NCBI RefSeq assembly: GCF_963678635.1
Contig: NC_087063.1
Location: 41,618,759-41,682,758 of the forward strand
DNA: 64,000 nt
From: Symsagittifera roscoffensis
Taxonomy: Eukaryota > Xenacoelomorpha > Acoela > Convolutidae
Direction: 5' to 3'
A model generated the notes under the pieces. It was given only the letters and a program-made list of their open reading frames with translations, was not told the DNA's origin and made no database searches. Numbering within the stretch: position 1 is the first letter of the stretch; the number at the start of each line of letters is the position of its first letter. A program made the position numbers and the translations under genes. This document shows positions 22,340 to 33,702 of this stretch, one piece after another.

Positions 22340-25139
22340 AATGAGCGGGCTGAAGCTGCTCTGTTTGACTTGTAGAACTCAGTGTTCGTATTTTGAGTTT
22401 TTAGTGATTCGTGGTACTTATAGACGTCTTTCAGTAGTCTTCGTGAAGTTTTTGTGTGCGGGTTGAAGACTTTGACATCAAAGAAGGTTCGGCTAAACCT
22501 TGAGCCTTATAATCCATTTGCTTTTACATCTGGTCGAGCATCTTCATCAGTTGTGGTTGAATTGTTGACAAAGCTCTCGCCTTGCAACGACTGAAAATTC
22601 GGCTCGATTTCAACATCAAAGCAAACCTCGCTCATGAGGGTGGCAAAGATATCTCTGATTACGTTATGCCTCATGTGGGTATATCCACCCCTTGCACAGT
22701 GAACGGCGTGGGTAAGGTCAAAAGATTGACCACATGCACATGTGAGTGGAATGTTGGTTGGTTCCCATCCATATCTGAGATAAATTCCATCCTGGAATTC
22801 GGATTTATTCAGATTAAAATTAAATCTGCTAAGAGGCAGTGCAATTAACCAGTATGAGGCTCCTTTTTTGGAGGCCAGCTCAAGTGCGTACTTTTATTGT
22901 CGCTCAAGTTGTTCAAAATGTTAGTTCTCTTTTGGTTTCTTCTTTCAGTTTTAAGTATTTTAATTTTTTGTATAGATTTTCTCTTGCTCAGGTTTAGCTG
23001 TTAATGGATCGTATGTGTCTAGGACTGACAAGGTTTAAATTGACCATTCAAAAAAATTCTCATAGTCAGAAGGTAGCTTGAGAAGAAGCGATGTCTCTGA
23101 ATTGATGGCTGATATTATCTTTACCAAATAAATTTGGAGTTAGATTTTCCTGCAGTATCTTTTCGCAGGCCTGCATGTTTTCTGTGGTATTGGGGGTACT
23201 TCTAGCTAAAAACATTAATTTTTCTTGTGCCCCTTTGATGTAACAGGAGTACACGTTTTGTGGTGATGTTTTCGCGATCTTGCCAAGTTTTTTCAGTTTT
23301 TCATTATGTTCTTCTAACTGAGTTTCTAAGAAAATTTTGCATTCAGTCTCGGATCCTATGGCAGAACTAGGTACTCTGGCCACTTTCTTCATTTCAATTT
23401 CGGTATTTTGAATACTTTTATCGCCTCCTCGTATTTTTCATCTTTTACAATGAGCTGGCATTTCGATGACTTTACATGATATCCAAAATATTCTCCGTGT
23501 TTGATAATGTTGTTTCGCAGGCTTTTCAATTTACCGACTGCGTTCCCATCGTCTGCATACCATTTCTGTGTTAGGCTGTAATCGTTGACTAGGTTTTTTA
23601 AAGGTAAAGTGGCTAGTCCCTTCATTGCAATTGCTAATGGGTCTTCTTAGGTGGTTCCTTCTCTAGATAGGATTACGTTTTTTTTACGAAGAGTTTGGAT
23701 GGATTAGAGTATGAGTTCTGTATTGCTGGTAGTATCGAAGGGCAAATATTTGAAATGTTTTTTAAAGCCAGACTCCGGTTTAGGGAGTTAAATGCATTTT
23801 CCTCGTCTATCAGTAATATTGCATCGGAATCTGTTTTCTCGTATTGCTTCCTAAGCCTATGAATTGCATATTCGATGCATCATTTTCGGCCAAGGCATAG
23901 TTGGTAATTCGATCCGAGTACCATAAGTTCGCTTTTTAAACACTTTGTGATCGTTCTACATATAATTCTGCGGATGACTTCGCCTATGCCAATTGGCCTA
24001 ACTCCTTGGTTTTTATCAAGTGGAGTTAGTCGAGAGGCATTATATGGTTCAAGAAGCTCATGACTTAATATTTCTGTCGATATTTTTTGTGCAATTTTGG
24101 CTAGTGATTTTGATATTTCAACTGATTGTTGACCAAAGTGCGTTAGTATGCGTCTCCACTCATTTGCATTCATACCTGAGGGTCCATGAGAACCATGTGT
24201 TTTCATGGCAGCCTTCCTAATTTTCTGGGCGTTTATTTGGTTGAACGTGGTTGAGTGGAAAGGGATTGTATCTTCCGACCAGGATGTTATATTGTTGCTG
24301 TTTACTGGCTCATCGGGAGGGTGTTGTTTCTCGATGAGGATTTGCTCAACAGTTTGACCTTTGACGGTTTCCTCGAGTGAGAGAACTCCCTCGGAGGTAT
24401 CAGTTAATTAAGCAACAACACTCAATTTTTCTCAGGTGTTCATTAATTTTTTAAATTGCCGTGCTTCAGTTTCTATTGTTTTTTTTACACTTTACCAAGC
24501 GCATTTGCAGCGCTTTTCCCTCGTTAAAAAGTTCGTCCAGTTCGCCCTTATGCCATTGCTTAAGCCTTCTTTCTACAGTTTTGGAGTTCGAACCATCACT
24601 CTCCGATTTGGTTTTACATAGCATGAGGTGAGGGAATATCATTGTTGCGTGCATTGCCTATGTGTTTTTTTGTGTTTCAATTAACGAGATGAGGGTTCTA
24701 TTAAGAGTTTCTATATATTTAAACCCAATTTTACTTTTTGCAAGGATCATGAAGACTGGTTTCCAGTGCACTACTCGGCTGTAGATTGTTCTAATTTTAT
24801 CTTTTGGTTCAGATGTGGGATTTGACCAGGGGTCGGGTTTGGCTGTTATAGTTTCGTTGCTGTTTGCAATGGCACAGTTTTGATCGTTAGTCAAAGGAGC
24901 GTTTTGAGGTTGAGTTGGAGGGGCTTGTAAATTGTTGGAAGGGCTGGGGGCTTGTCAGTTGTATTGTTGTCTGTAATCAGGGAGGTGCAGCGCATGCAGC
25001 TAAAATTTTCGTCGTGGTCGCTGGCTCAGTTCAGGCTGCTGCATTTTACATGCATATAGGCTGCGCATGTTGTGCACCATATTCCACGGCCGCGTAGGTG
25101 GTTGTTACATTTGATACAATGTGTTTGATCGGACATCAT
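22340..25139 (-). pseudogene. LINE B ORF2: PHD finger, RT with intact YADD, zinc finger/endonuclease C-terminus
   Basis: A complete C4HC3 PHD pattern is readable from 25000-25130: CIKC, WCTTC, HVKC, SCMRC. The RT blocks are GPSGMNANEWRRIL and LDKNQGVRPIGIGEVIRRII (23995-24190), and the catalytic KWYADDGNAVGKL lies at 23540-23565. The thumb reads GYHVKSSKCQLIV at about 23445-23490. The C-terminal part (22500-22850) shows CACGQSFDLTHAVHC, RHNVIRDIF, DARPDVKANGL and FFDVKVFNP, as in copy A. Frames are split by several stops and shifts. The retained YADD makes this the better preserved RT of the two. Confidence 0.75.
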
Positions 25140-25700
25140 TTGAGGAGGAACGGTATCGTCAGATTATCAAGAGAATTTATAAATAGTATAAGCAAGAAAA
25201 ATTGTAAAGAATTCATAACCAAAGAACGAGAAGTAGATGCCGTCTCGGCAGAACATTTGAGGGCTTAGATTTAAGTTAAGATTGGGCGAAACAATGAGTG
25301 TGTGTGGAAGAACAAATTTATTGATTAAGTTAAACAACACATGGTTATGAATGTAGAGTTTGCGGTTAACATCATTGTTATTGGAGCTTTGGAATATTTT
25401 GGGGATAATCAGGGTTTTGGGCTGGAACTTGTTAGTAATTAGGTTGATTTAGTTTTTCCAAATTTGCTCAACTTCTTGTGCATAGAAACTATTATGATTG
25501 AACCTGGAAATAATGGTAGCTGTATTAAGGCGCTTTGGTCTGTATTGTAAAACAGTTTTATACAGATCTTGGAGTGTGGCGCCGCGGTAAGAGTGAATTG
25601 TAGATTTTACTAGCGCTGGTTTGATATATTTTGTCCTTGATGTGACAATTACAAGTTTCTGGGAAAAGTCAGGGAAGCGCCTTGCCTGGAATCGGGGCAT
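25140..25700 (-). pseudogene. LINE B ORF1, SGNH-hydrolase-like
   Basis: An ATG at 25700 opens an 83-codon frame ending at 25449. It shows an LVIVT strand at the usual GDS position (Ser context altered), then STIHSYRGATLQDL, the Gly block, and ATIISRFNHN, where G-x-N-D has become R-F-N-H. After a stop the frame continues to CRDGIYF, the degenerate DxxH block. The catalytic residues are mostly lost while the fold signature remains. ORF2 follows directly. Confidence 0.55.
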
Positions 25701-26280
25701 CCACCTGAAACACAGACAGCGAAGGAAACGGAGAAGCTGTTACGTAGAAAATTGGGAGAATGGATAGCCAATGAATCAAGGAGTTTAATTTAAATCTGAC
25801 AGTTTAAAAAAAAATAAAAAAAATTACAAGCGTGCCATTATGAGCGTATCATATCACATGAAACTATTTAGTAAGTTTATCACAACAAATAGGGTAAGTC
25901 AAACAAGATTATATGTTTGACTTACCAGCGCCTTGCTCCGATCGATGAGATAATCTAGAGGAATAGCTTTGACCCAAGCATCCCTCAGTGCAAGATATGT
26001 CAAACAACTCGAAACATATTATAACAAGAGTAAACACTGATAGCCAGTAGTGCTAATTAATAACATAACAGCTCGAGAACCACCTACCGCTTTATAAAAT
26101 AACAGACAGAAAAGACTATATGACAATCTGTGTGACATTCGACCAGAAATGACAAAAAAGGCCTGTTCGAGTTATTAGCCGCTGACCTTGAAAATTGGCA
26201 GTTTTAACAGATTAGCGAAGTTATTGGAACGATTAGACAAACTAAGAAAGTCAGAATATTCTGGTATTTCAAATTTTTAA
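25701..26280. other. Upstream flank of LINE B, no gene
   Basis: AT-rich non-coding sequence that probably includes the 5' UTR of LINE B. It contains the perfect hairpin at 25893-25926, listed separately. Confidence 0.35.
25893..25926. repeat. Perfect 13-bp inverted repeat with 8-nt loop
   Basis: GGTAAGTCAAACA (25893-25905) and TGTTTGACTTACC (25914-25926) are exact reverse complements around the loop AGATTATA. Its role is unknown; it sits about 190 bp upstream of the LINE B ORF1 start on the minus strand. Confidence 0.8.
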
Positions 26281-28980
26281 AATTTCGAATGATGACGTCA
26301 GAAATCCAAAAAAAAAACAGAACAACGATAGAAGTTGCGAAAACAACAACGACGATAGATGCGAGAAAAACGACGACAAGAAATAGAAAAATACGACAAA
26401 GTATTAGAAGAGACCGCTCCGAGTTGCAACGATTGTGTCGCTACAATCGTTGCAAGGCCATTCACACTAACGGTGAAGGGTGGAAACCAGCCTTCCGGAG
26501 AGGGAATAAGGGTGTTATTTCCCCGGAGTCAGGAATCCGGAGGGGTCTTGGGACTTGAACTTGAACCAATTTATACGAACTTTTACCTTCCTGGTTATGT
26601 CCTGAATTGAATTTAATTAACAACTGGATTCATTTTCTGACGATGAGTAACTAGGAGTTAAGGGAAAGGGTTGATCCATCTTCGATGGAGATGATGATTT
26701 TTCTCTACTGAATAAAAACATTATTAATATAAGAAATAGTAAAAGCCCTGTTTTTAGGAGTGACCTCGTAGTCTGGGGATACTGAGACCCAGCCATGAGC
26801 TCACTAATTTTGCATGTAAGTAAGTTAATTTGAGCGTTCTGGTCGAAGCCGAAAGCAGTAACGTTTTGTCGACCCGATGTTAGAAAGACCACCAAAAGAA
26901 CAGGCTTTGATAGAGTCGGTGAAAAGCATGTAGAGCTTTGTTTAGACGCTGACCAGTCGTTTTATAGCTTAGCTCTATTTTTCGTCGATATGTACTTCCG
27001 GGCGAATGTTACATAGATGTTTTTATGGCGCTCCTGGGTGTTATTCTTTTTTAACATCATGACCGGCAGAACCCTTGACGAGCACTCCGCGCCGAGCGGA
27101 AGCTCGTAATAACGCCCTTAATAGGCCTTAACCGCCAGGGCGGAAGGGTAGTTCGGAACGCGGAAGCCTTCCGGATTCCCGCGAATAGCTTTTTAACCTA
27201 GTTAAGACCGAAAATTCACGAACCAGGAAGGGTGGGGGGATTCGCGGTCCCGTCATTTACTGAGTGGTGCGTGACCAAAAACACTTAAAGATAAATAGGA
27301 AACCAAACAAAAACTAGTATAGTACCCAAGAAGAAACAAAAAACATAAAAAAATAACCGAAAAAACAAAAACAGTAAGAAAAAAGAATAAAATCAGTAGA
27401 AATCATCCCCCCAGACGAGATGTGATCCGACCCTCCCGTTTGTTGCTGTTAGATATATTGTTGTTACAGGCATTTATATCAGTCAGGATTGTTACGATCG
27501 TTTTTGTGGCCCGTTTGTGAGGCTTGTACTGAAGGGTTATTTGAGAATTTAAGCACGTTAATGCTAATTTGCGCTCAATCCGGAAGGATCTCGGGATTAG
27601 TGAAGAAGACTGATCCGGCAAGCAGTACAAGGAGTGACAAGAGGGGAATCAACGACAACAATAGTCGACTGTTGGGTATCGTTAACAAGTTTTGCATCCC
27701 TTTTGGTACAAAAAATAAGATATTATTCTGTGGGGGGCTCGACAGTGCTGCACTGTAGTGACCCTTCACCGAATTGCGAAATTCCGAGTTAAGCACCTTA
27801 ATTCGGATATTGAATAAACCGGAGGGGTATATTTATACTATTATTATTAATTATACAGCCTATAAAAAAACTCCTATATCGTTTTTCAGTCAAAAACACA
27901 GTAAGCGGACCGGTTTTTAGGGTCAAAATAGCGATATTTTGATCCCCCCACAAATCGCGGTTTTTGAAATATGGATATTTTTTTAACAAAAAAAGCGCTA
28001 AAATAATGAGTTACATCGTTACTGTACTGGTATAATAGGTAAAACCGGTTGAGTTTAGTTCAGAAGTGGTTGGAACTATTTGGGTACAAAAAACCGATTT
28101 TTGAATAAACGAAACGCTATAAAATAAGAAATTTTTTTGAAATTTTTGAGTTAGAACAGTAAAAATTGTTGTTTGGACAACGTCCACTAGTGAATCGACA
28201 GATTTAAAAACCCGTTTGCCGATAACTTTCCGGGTCACAAAGAAATCGAACTTAACGTGTTTGATTTAGTGGATTCATCAATCCGGAGGGGTCCGAATAG
28301 CATAGTTTTTCGCAAATTTTTTCAACTAGAGTGTTTTAGATCGGTTTTTTTTTTGCATTGAGCTAGAAGAGTACAGGCCTTCTAAGCTCGGATCAATAAT
28401 TTTTAGGTCGAAAAGAACAGAATTACGAAGTTAGGCGGAACCTATAAGAGAGAAATTTTTTGACTGTAGAAAAATTTCGTTTTGGTAAATAAATTTGGAA
28501 CTACTGGACTGATCCAGTTGATCTTGGTACCATTAGATCGGAAATTAGTTGAGCTTACTAATACAAACATGAATTGTTCAAAAAAATAAGCGTGACAATT
28601 TTTTAGGATTGTTTTTAGCAAATTCACCAATTCGGGATGGTAGACCCTTCACGTTTAAAAAAATTTTTTTTGGAAAGCCCTTACACCCCTACCAAAGGTT
28701 AGTAACGGTTGAATAAGGCAATTTTACGCTGTTCTAGACAAAAAGGGAAGGCTAAGGGTACCAGAAAACCTTAGTCAAGTCGAAAATAGGCTAGCGATAA
28801 GACCCTTCACCGTTAGGGTGAATTGTCAAATGAATTGTCAAATTATTAACTTCAATCCGGAAGGGTCTTGGGAAAGACGTAACACCCTTCCTAATTATTT
28901 CAAACAGCATAAAAACATCGGAGAACGTATCTGGAAGGGTATCGGGTGAAAAGTTAGAAAGTCTACGAGAAGCTATTTTT
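26281..28980. other. Non-coding region with dispersed CCGGAGGGGTC and GACCCTTCAC motifs
   Basis: No recognisable gene. A motif close to CAATCCGGAGGGGTCTTGGGA recurs on the plus strand at about 26534, 27576, 27817, 28277, 28853 and 28929. GACCCTTCAC recurs near 27768, 28643 and 28800 and is complementary to the AAGGGTC part. Short minus-strand frames at 26617-26895 and 27575-27796 each contain a hydrophobic stretch that could span a membrane. They lack any family match and I treat them as chance. The motif density and the array that follows suggest promoter-like or subterminal-repeat DNA of a mobile element. Confidence 0.4.
26424..26455. repeat. Perfect 13-bp inverted repeat with 6-nt loop
   Basis: TTGCAACGATTGT (26424-26436) and ACAATCGTTGCAA (26443-26455) are exact reverse complements around GTCGCT. 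It lies at the left edge of the CCGGAGGGGTC-motif region. Function unknown. Confidence 0.8.
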
Positions 28981-29014
28981 ACAGACCCGGAGGGGTCCCA
29001 ATCCCGAGGGGTCT

Positions 29015-29245
29015 TATTTTTCCCAATCCGGAGGGATCTTAATTTTGTCAATCCGGAGGGATCTCAATTTTGCCAATCCGGAAGGGTCTTGTTGCTGCCA
29101 ATCCAGAGGGGTCCTGTTTTTGCCAATCCGGAGGGGTCCCAATTTTGCCAATCCGGAAGGGTCTTGTTTTTGCCAATCCGGAGGGGTCCTGTTTTTACTA
29201 ATCCGGAAGGGTCCTATATTCGTCAATCCGGAGGGGTATTGTTTT
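29015..29245 (+). repeat. 25-bp tandem array (nine phased units)
   Basis: AATCCGGAGGGG/AATCCGGAAGGG cores begin at about 29025, 29050, 29075, 29100, 29125, 29150, 29175, 29200 and 29225, exactly 25 bp apart. Two degenerate, closer-spaced cores precede them (28986-29010). The unit consensus is GCCAATCCGGAGGGGTCCTG followed by TTTTT or an AATTTT variant. Two reverse-strand and two forward frames run through the array only because 25-bp units cycle all frames every 75 bp; they are not genes. Confidence 0.9.
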
Positions 29246-29998
29246 GTCAAGACTTAAGAAGACAAAAGAAAAGAAAATAATTAAAGGTATCAGGTTATAA
29301 AGAGATAGGCTGGGAACCAGTGACTGCACTGGTAACTTGCCTTTTATAAAAAAAACCAAACTAAAACAAAACATGTCTAAACTCGGATATTTGCGACACT
29401 AATTCCAAATTGAACAAGAGTGTATAACTCATTGGTGTGGATTGAAATCCAAAACGTTTTTGAGAAAAGTGATTACCCTGAGGATTTTAGTAGGTCTAGC
29501 TCGGGCAGTCCGAAGGCAGATAGGTAACACAGGACTTGGTGGGTGCAATAGACGCCCACTTGAGAAAATAACTGCCTTCAAGTTTTGTCTGTTTGGTGCA
29601 GCACCAAGCAGGGAAAGCTCTTTCTTTGAAAACAAGTTCGACTTTTGTATTGCGACTGACTAAAAGTACAAAACACATACGTTTTTCATAGAAAATATTC
29701 AAATTTTTTTTTCAATTTTGGTTTTGAATCAATACTATTTGTGCTTGATTGGGTAGTGAGAACACTATCTTTTAAATAGACTGATATCATCATACTTTGC
29801 TAGCTTCATATTTTACAACTAATAATTGATCATTGTGAAGAAATTGTATACACGTTGTACTGTGATAACATACAAGATTCCTGGTCACTATTTAATAGAA
29901 ACAATTGAAATTTATTGTGTTGTGTTATTATTATCAGTAGTCAGATCAAAAGGACACTAGCAAACGAATTGAGTATATAGGCAGTTAGAAGTGGTAAA
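29246..29998 (+). other. Leader region before the giant retroelement gag
   Basis: Non-coding. It would hold the 5' LTR and primer-binding site of the element that starts its coding region at 29999. I could not find a repeat of it near 47.3 kb or recognise a tRNA-complementary site. Overlapping frames at 29429-29702 on both strands have no features. Confidence 0.3.
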
Positions 29999-32414
29999 TT
30001 GAATATGAGTCTAGACAAGTCAAGGATACCTAAGCTAGGTGATAGCTCCAGCAAATTCATACCTGAGAAACAGAGAAAAGCAATGACCGACCCTTTTGTG
30101 GAAAGGATCACACGAACCCGGACCGACATTGGGGAGACGGTTTCAGGCAGAATGGTTGAGACCAGGAGTCAAAAGTCCTCAGAAGAGCAAAAAGCAAAGC
30201 TAGAAGTGGAGGTCCATCCGGAACAGGCCATGGATGAGAACCAGGAAATACATGGACCGGAGGGGAGAGGAAACAGAAGGCTGGCGAGTGAATTTAATCC
30301 GGTAGAACAAGGCCAAATTTTTGCCACTTCCACCGGGACACTGGACCGAGAGGAGATGTCAGAACTGTCCGACATCTCTATTGACATTGTGGCAACTAGA
30401 AGATCTCCCACAGACAACACCATAATGGCAGGCGTGACGGAGAAACAGGCAACGTCCTCATCGTTTTCAGAAAGAGTGAAGAACACTTTCGGAAACACCT
30501 TTCCATTTACCATGGGAGCGGGTACAGGCGATGAAGGAGAATCCCAGGAGGAAGAAGAGGACAATGAAGAGCAAGCTGACCTTGGATCTCAAGTCAGCCT
30601 CAATAGTTCGACTCAGGAGAATGAAGCATACACCGACAGAGGGACTGGTACCATGGACCAATTTGGTGTAGTGAGGACAATAAGCAAAACCACACAGGGC
30701 TAAGCAACGCACTGGCGGATCCAGAGGTGGATAATGAAAAGACGTCGAGGCAGAGAATCAAAGCCCGAACCTCGACCAGCACCAAGCTACTTGGGATCGA
30801 CAGGGTGACACCGCCACTTGTGACGCCACTAGTGGATAACGGAGCATCGATTGAAGGAGCCGTCGTGACCAACATAGTGGGCAGCATAGGAGAACAGAAT
30901 GAACAGATGTCAATAAGAATGAGTAAACTAGAGGTAGGGGCAGTTCAGCAGGCTATGCCACAGGGGATATTAGAACATTAGCCCTTTTGTGCAACAGTTC
31001 AACTGGCAGCAGACAGACCTCAAACGAACGACCGACGCAAGGCACACATGCGACTGGGAGAGGTGATTACAGGAACAGGAGTCATGCGAGCCAAAGAAGA
31101 AACAATCCGAGCTATTCGGACGGAAGGGAAGTTCCAAGTGCAGAACCCTTATCAGGGGGCAATGATGTTCAGGCGGGGCATTCAAGAGATGCTACATCAA
31201 TGGCCACGGCCTTTAAACCTCTGAACAGGTCTTTGGAGACATTCCTTACGAGGTTATCTAGAACCAATGAACGTAGCGAAAAGTCCAGAAGGGTTTTTAA
31301 GAAACCAAGATGCTACAAGGACGGATCTGATGGCTGTATTGATACCTGAATAGACGTGATGAAACTGCATTTTGAGGAAGAGGACTAATCAGAAAGTCAA
31401 GAATGCAGTGCGCTTACCAGTAACTTGGAGGGGACAGCCCTAAGCTGCGTGAAGGCCAAAAAGCAGTACCAACGGGACACTGCTGAGAAAATCTTTGAAT
31501 TTTTGTTAAATTGTTTTGGCTCAGGGGTGCAGGGACACCAAGCATAGATGCGCTTCGAGAAACGGAGGCAACGAGAAGATGAGACGATAGACAAGTTTCT
31601 AGACGTTTTGGAGATGCTGAGAAGGCGTAGCCAACCAGATGAGTCAAACAGAAGGATGAACCTGGCGGTAGCTTCAAAATTCATCGATAGTGTGAAAAAT
31701 GATGAGCTTCGAACATTGTTAGCAACACATTACACACCACTCTCAACAAATGCGCAAGAGGAGTTGAGACTCAAGTCAAAAGATTATCTTTTGCTGAAGC
31801 CTCCATCAAGATCTGGATATTACAAGAACAATTATGGCAATTTTAACAATGCACCAGCAAACCAAAGGAACAACTGGTATAAACCGAGGGAAGATATGGA
31901 CAAGAGGCGCTCTTGTGCAAATTGCAGTTCGACGGACCATCATGTGTCAGCATGCCCAACTTACAAAAAGGGCATGAAAGCAATAGAATTTAGCCTTGAG
32001 GATGAAGATGCGTCAGAATTCGACCATGAAGATTTCATGAGAGGAGTAATTGCAAAGTTCGGCCCGAGGTGTTTCTTTTGCAACTTTTAAATTGGATTGT
32101 CCGCAATTCTGGGATGCTGTAGCAGACATCAAGCATCCAAGGCATGAGGAAGTTTTATCGGGTGTGAAAGCCAGCAAGGCTCGCCTATTGAGTGAAGCGG
32201 AGGCGCGCAGAAAAGAAAAACCGCAAGAGCTGGCAACGAATAAGATGCAGGCGGTAACGGAAGAGACATGTGAACCGGAACCGGTGACTGCGGCGGATGA
32301 CTTCAAGATCGATTATAGGGCAGCAGCGAGGGATGCTCTAAATGGAGTCCAGCAGGGATTTGTAACGAAGGAGATCGAACAAAAGGTGAAGCTCGAATTG
32401 GAAAATGAGAAATA
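29999..32414 (+). pseudogene. Giant element gag: acidic N-terminus, capsid-like region, zinc knuckle(s)
   Basis: Frames at 29999-30703 (234 codons, Glu/Ser/Thr-rich), 30727-30981, 30987-31349, 31548-32090 and 32050-32414 form one broken Gag. The 31440-31760 part has the look of a retrotransposon capsid (ALSCVKAKKQYQRDT, then RRQREDETIDKFLDVLEML). A classical CCHC knuckle, CANCSSTDHHVSAC, lies at 31914-31955 with C-x2-C-x4-H-x4-C spacing. A second knuckle starts CFFC near 32070 but loses its His across a frameshift before DCPQFW. Gag would package genomic RNA in cytoplasmic particles. At least four frame changes or stops break it. Confidence 0.7.
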
Positions 32415-32685
32415 ACAGGAAAAACTGAACACGTTCGAGGCATCAGAGGTCGAAGAAACGAATGCACGAAAGTAGCTTGAGCAAGAAATTAAATGTGATC
32501 TCCGGGCAGAGGTTCGGTATGGTGCCACAAGGAAGCAAAATACACAAGGAGTTCACTTTGATGCATTTGGACACATGTGCAGATTATCTGAGGCAGGTGG
32601 AGCCACGCACTGAGTCAAGAGCTGTGCGAGCACTGCACTACTAACAACGGGTGGCCCTCGATTAAAGAAGCTTCACGGGCGCTAC

Positions 32686-33702
32686 GTGGAAGTCTATGGA
32701 CCATATCAAGTGATGCTGAACGTGGATGGGATTAGCATCTACACTAGGACATATGTGACAACAGACATTGACCAAATAGGACAGATCTATTTGGGTGATG
32801 AAGAACTCAAAGTCCGTAGGATAGGCCATGACACCATGATGGAGCAAGATGCGGTACACATTGGATACGAAGCAGATGTGACTGCACATCTGCTCGACAC
32901 CAACGGAAAGAAAATCGGAGTCACGGGGCTTCTGGACACAGGAGCTGTAGTGAGCGTGATGCCGATTAAAACTGGGAAAATAATGGGCTTCACGAGGCAA
33001 GATCTAATTCAGACGAATCTCCGACTGGCCGCGGCTAATCAAGGAGCGGTTTACGTAGCCGGAAGAACACCAATGATGGTCCTCCACATGGGAGGACGGG
33101 ATCTTTGGATGAGCTTCCTGGTAAAAGAGAATCTGGATGACTCCGACCAATTCATCTTGTTCAGAAATTTTGTCAGGAATTTTGAGGTGATGATTGACTT
33201 GAACAACGGTCTAATAAGGATTAGGAACCCGGACTGGAAGTATGTTAAGAAACCAATTAATAGAATAATAACAGTTGAAAATAAGATGCCAATCTTTTTA
33301 GATAGAAAGGTAAAACTACAGCCGGGACAAGAACTAGTAGCAATTTTTAGAATGAGAAATTTAAACTCGTTAAGTGATAGTAAACAGGTTTGTTTGGTAC
33401 CGAATCCAAATAGTCAAAGTTCAGTGATTTTAGGCCGGAGTTTCTCGGTAACTCGAAACGGACTGTGTGTCAGTGTGTTATTGAACACGCTGGACACCAC
33501 GTTGTCAATCCAGCGTGGAAAAAAATTTGGTTACGCTTTGCCGATGAGGACCGACTTTGAAGAGACACAAAACTTGAAGAAATATAGTGTGAAAGACTGT
33601 CCTTATCATGCCAAAGAAAATAAAATTTTAAAAAGGATTAATGAATTAAAATCTATTCACAAACTGTTTTCACTAAAGTCTGAGACGGACGACGGCTTGT
33701 AG
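32686..33702 (+). pseudogene. Giant element retropepsin-type protease and downstream linker
   Basis: This 338-codon open frame has the aspartic protease signature GLLDTGAVVSVMP, with the catalytic DTG at residues 84-86. A -sheet-rich region follows. The position expected to hold the second conserved ILGRDF-like strand reads ILFRNF, so the flap side is damaged. A Gln/Ser-containing linker (VCLVPNPNSQSSVILGRSFS) and a basic stretch lead to the RT. The frame is closed by TAG at its end. It would process the Gag-Pol polyprotein. The start codon is not meaningful, since this was an internal part of Gag-Pol. Confidence 0.75.

Larger units (their letters stand above)
22331..25700 (-). mobile_element. 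LINE (non-LTR) retrotransposon copy B
   Basis: Same architecture and strand as LINE A: ORF1 at about 25140-25700, and ORF2 from an ATG near 25139 (MMSDQTH) to about 22340. Sequence divergence from copy A is clear in every domain, so these are two independent insertions or old subfamilies rather than a recent tandem duplicate. Confidence 0.75.

Noticed and set aside
18008-25946. CTTGCTCCGATCGAT shared at 18008 and 25932
   Set aside because: Only 15 bases match and the flanks differ, so it cannot be used as a terminal repeat of the LINEs.
26617-26895. Minus-strand 92-codon frame with a hydrophobic stretch
   Set aside because: Only one possible membrane segment, no family resemblance, and it sits in motif-rich non-coding DNA. 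A chance ORF is likelier.
29014-29280. Several open frames of 63-78 codons on both strands
   Set aside because: They arise from 25-bp units cycling through all frames; the proteins are pure repeat (NPEGSCFCQSGGV type).
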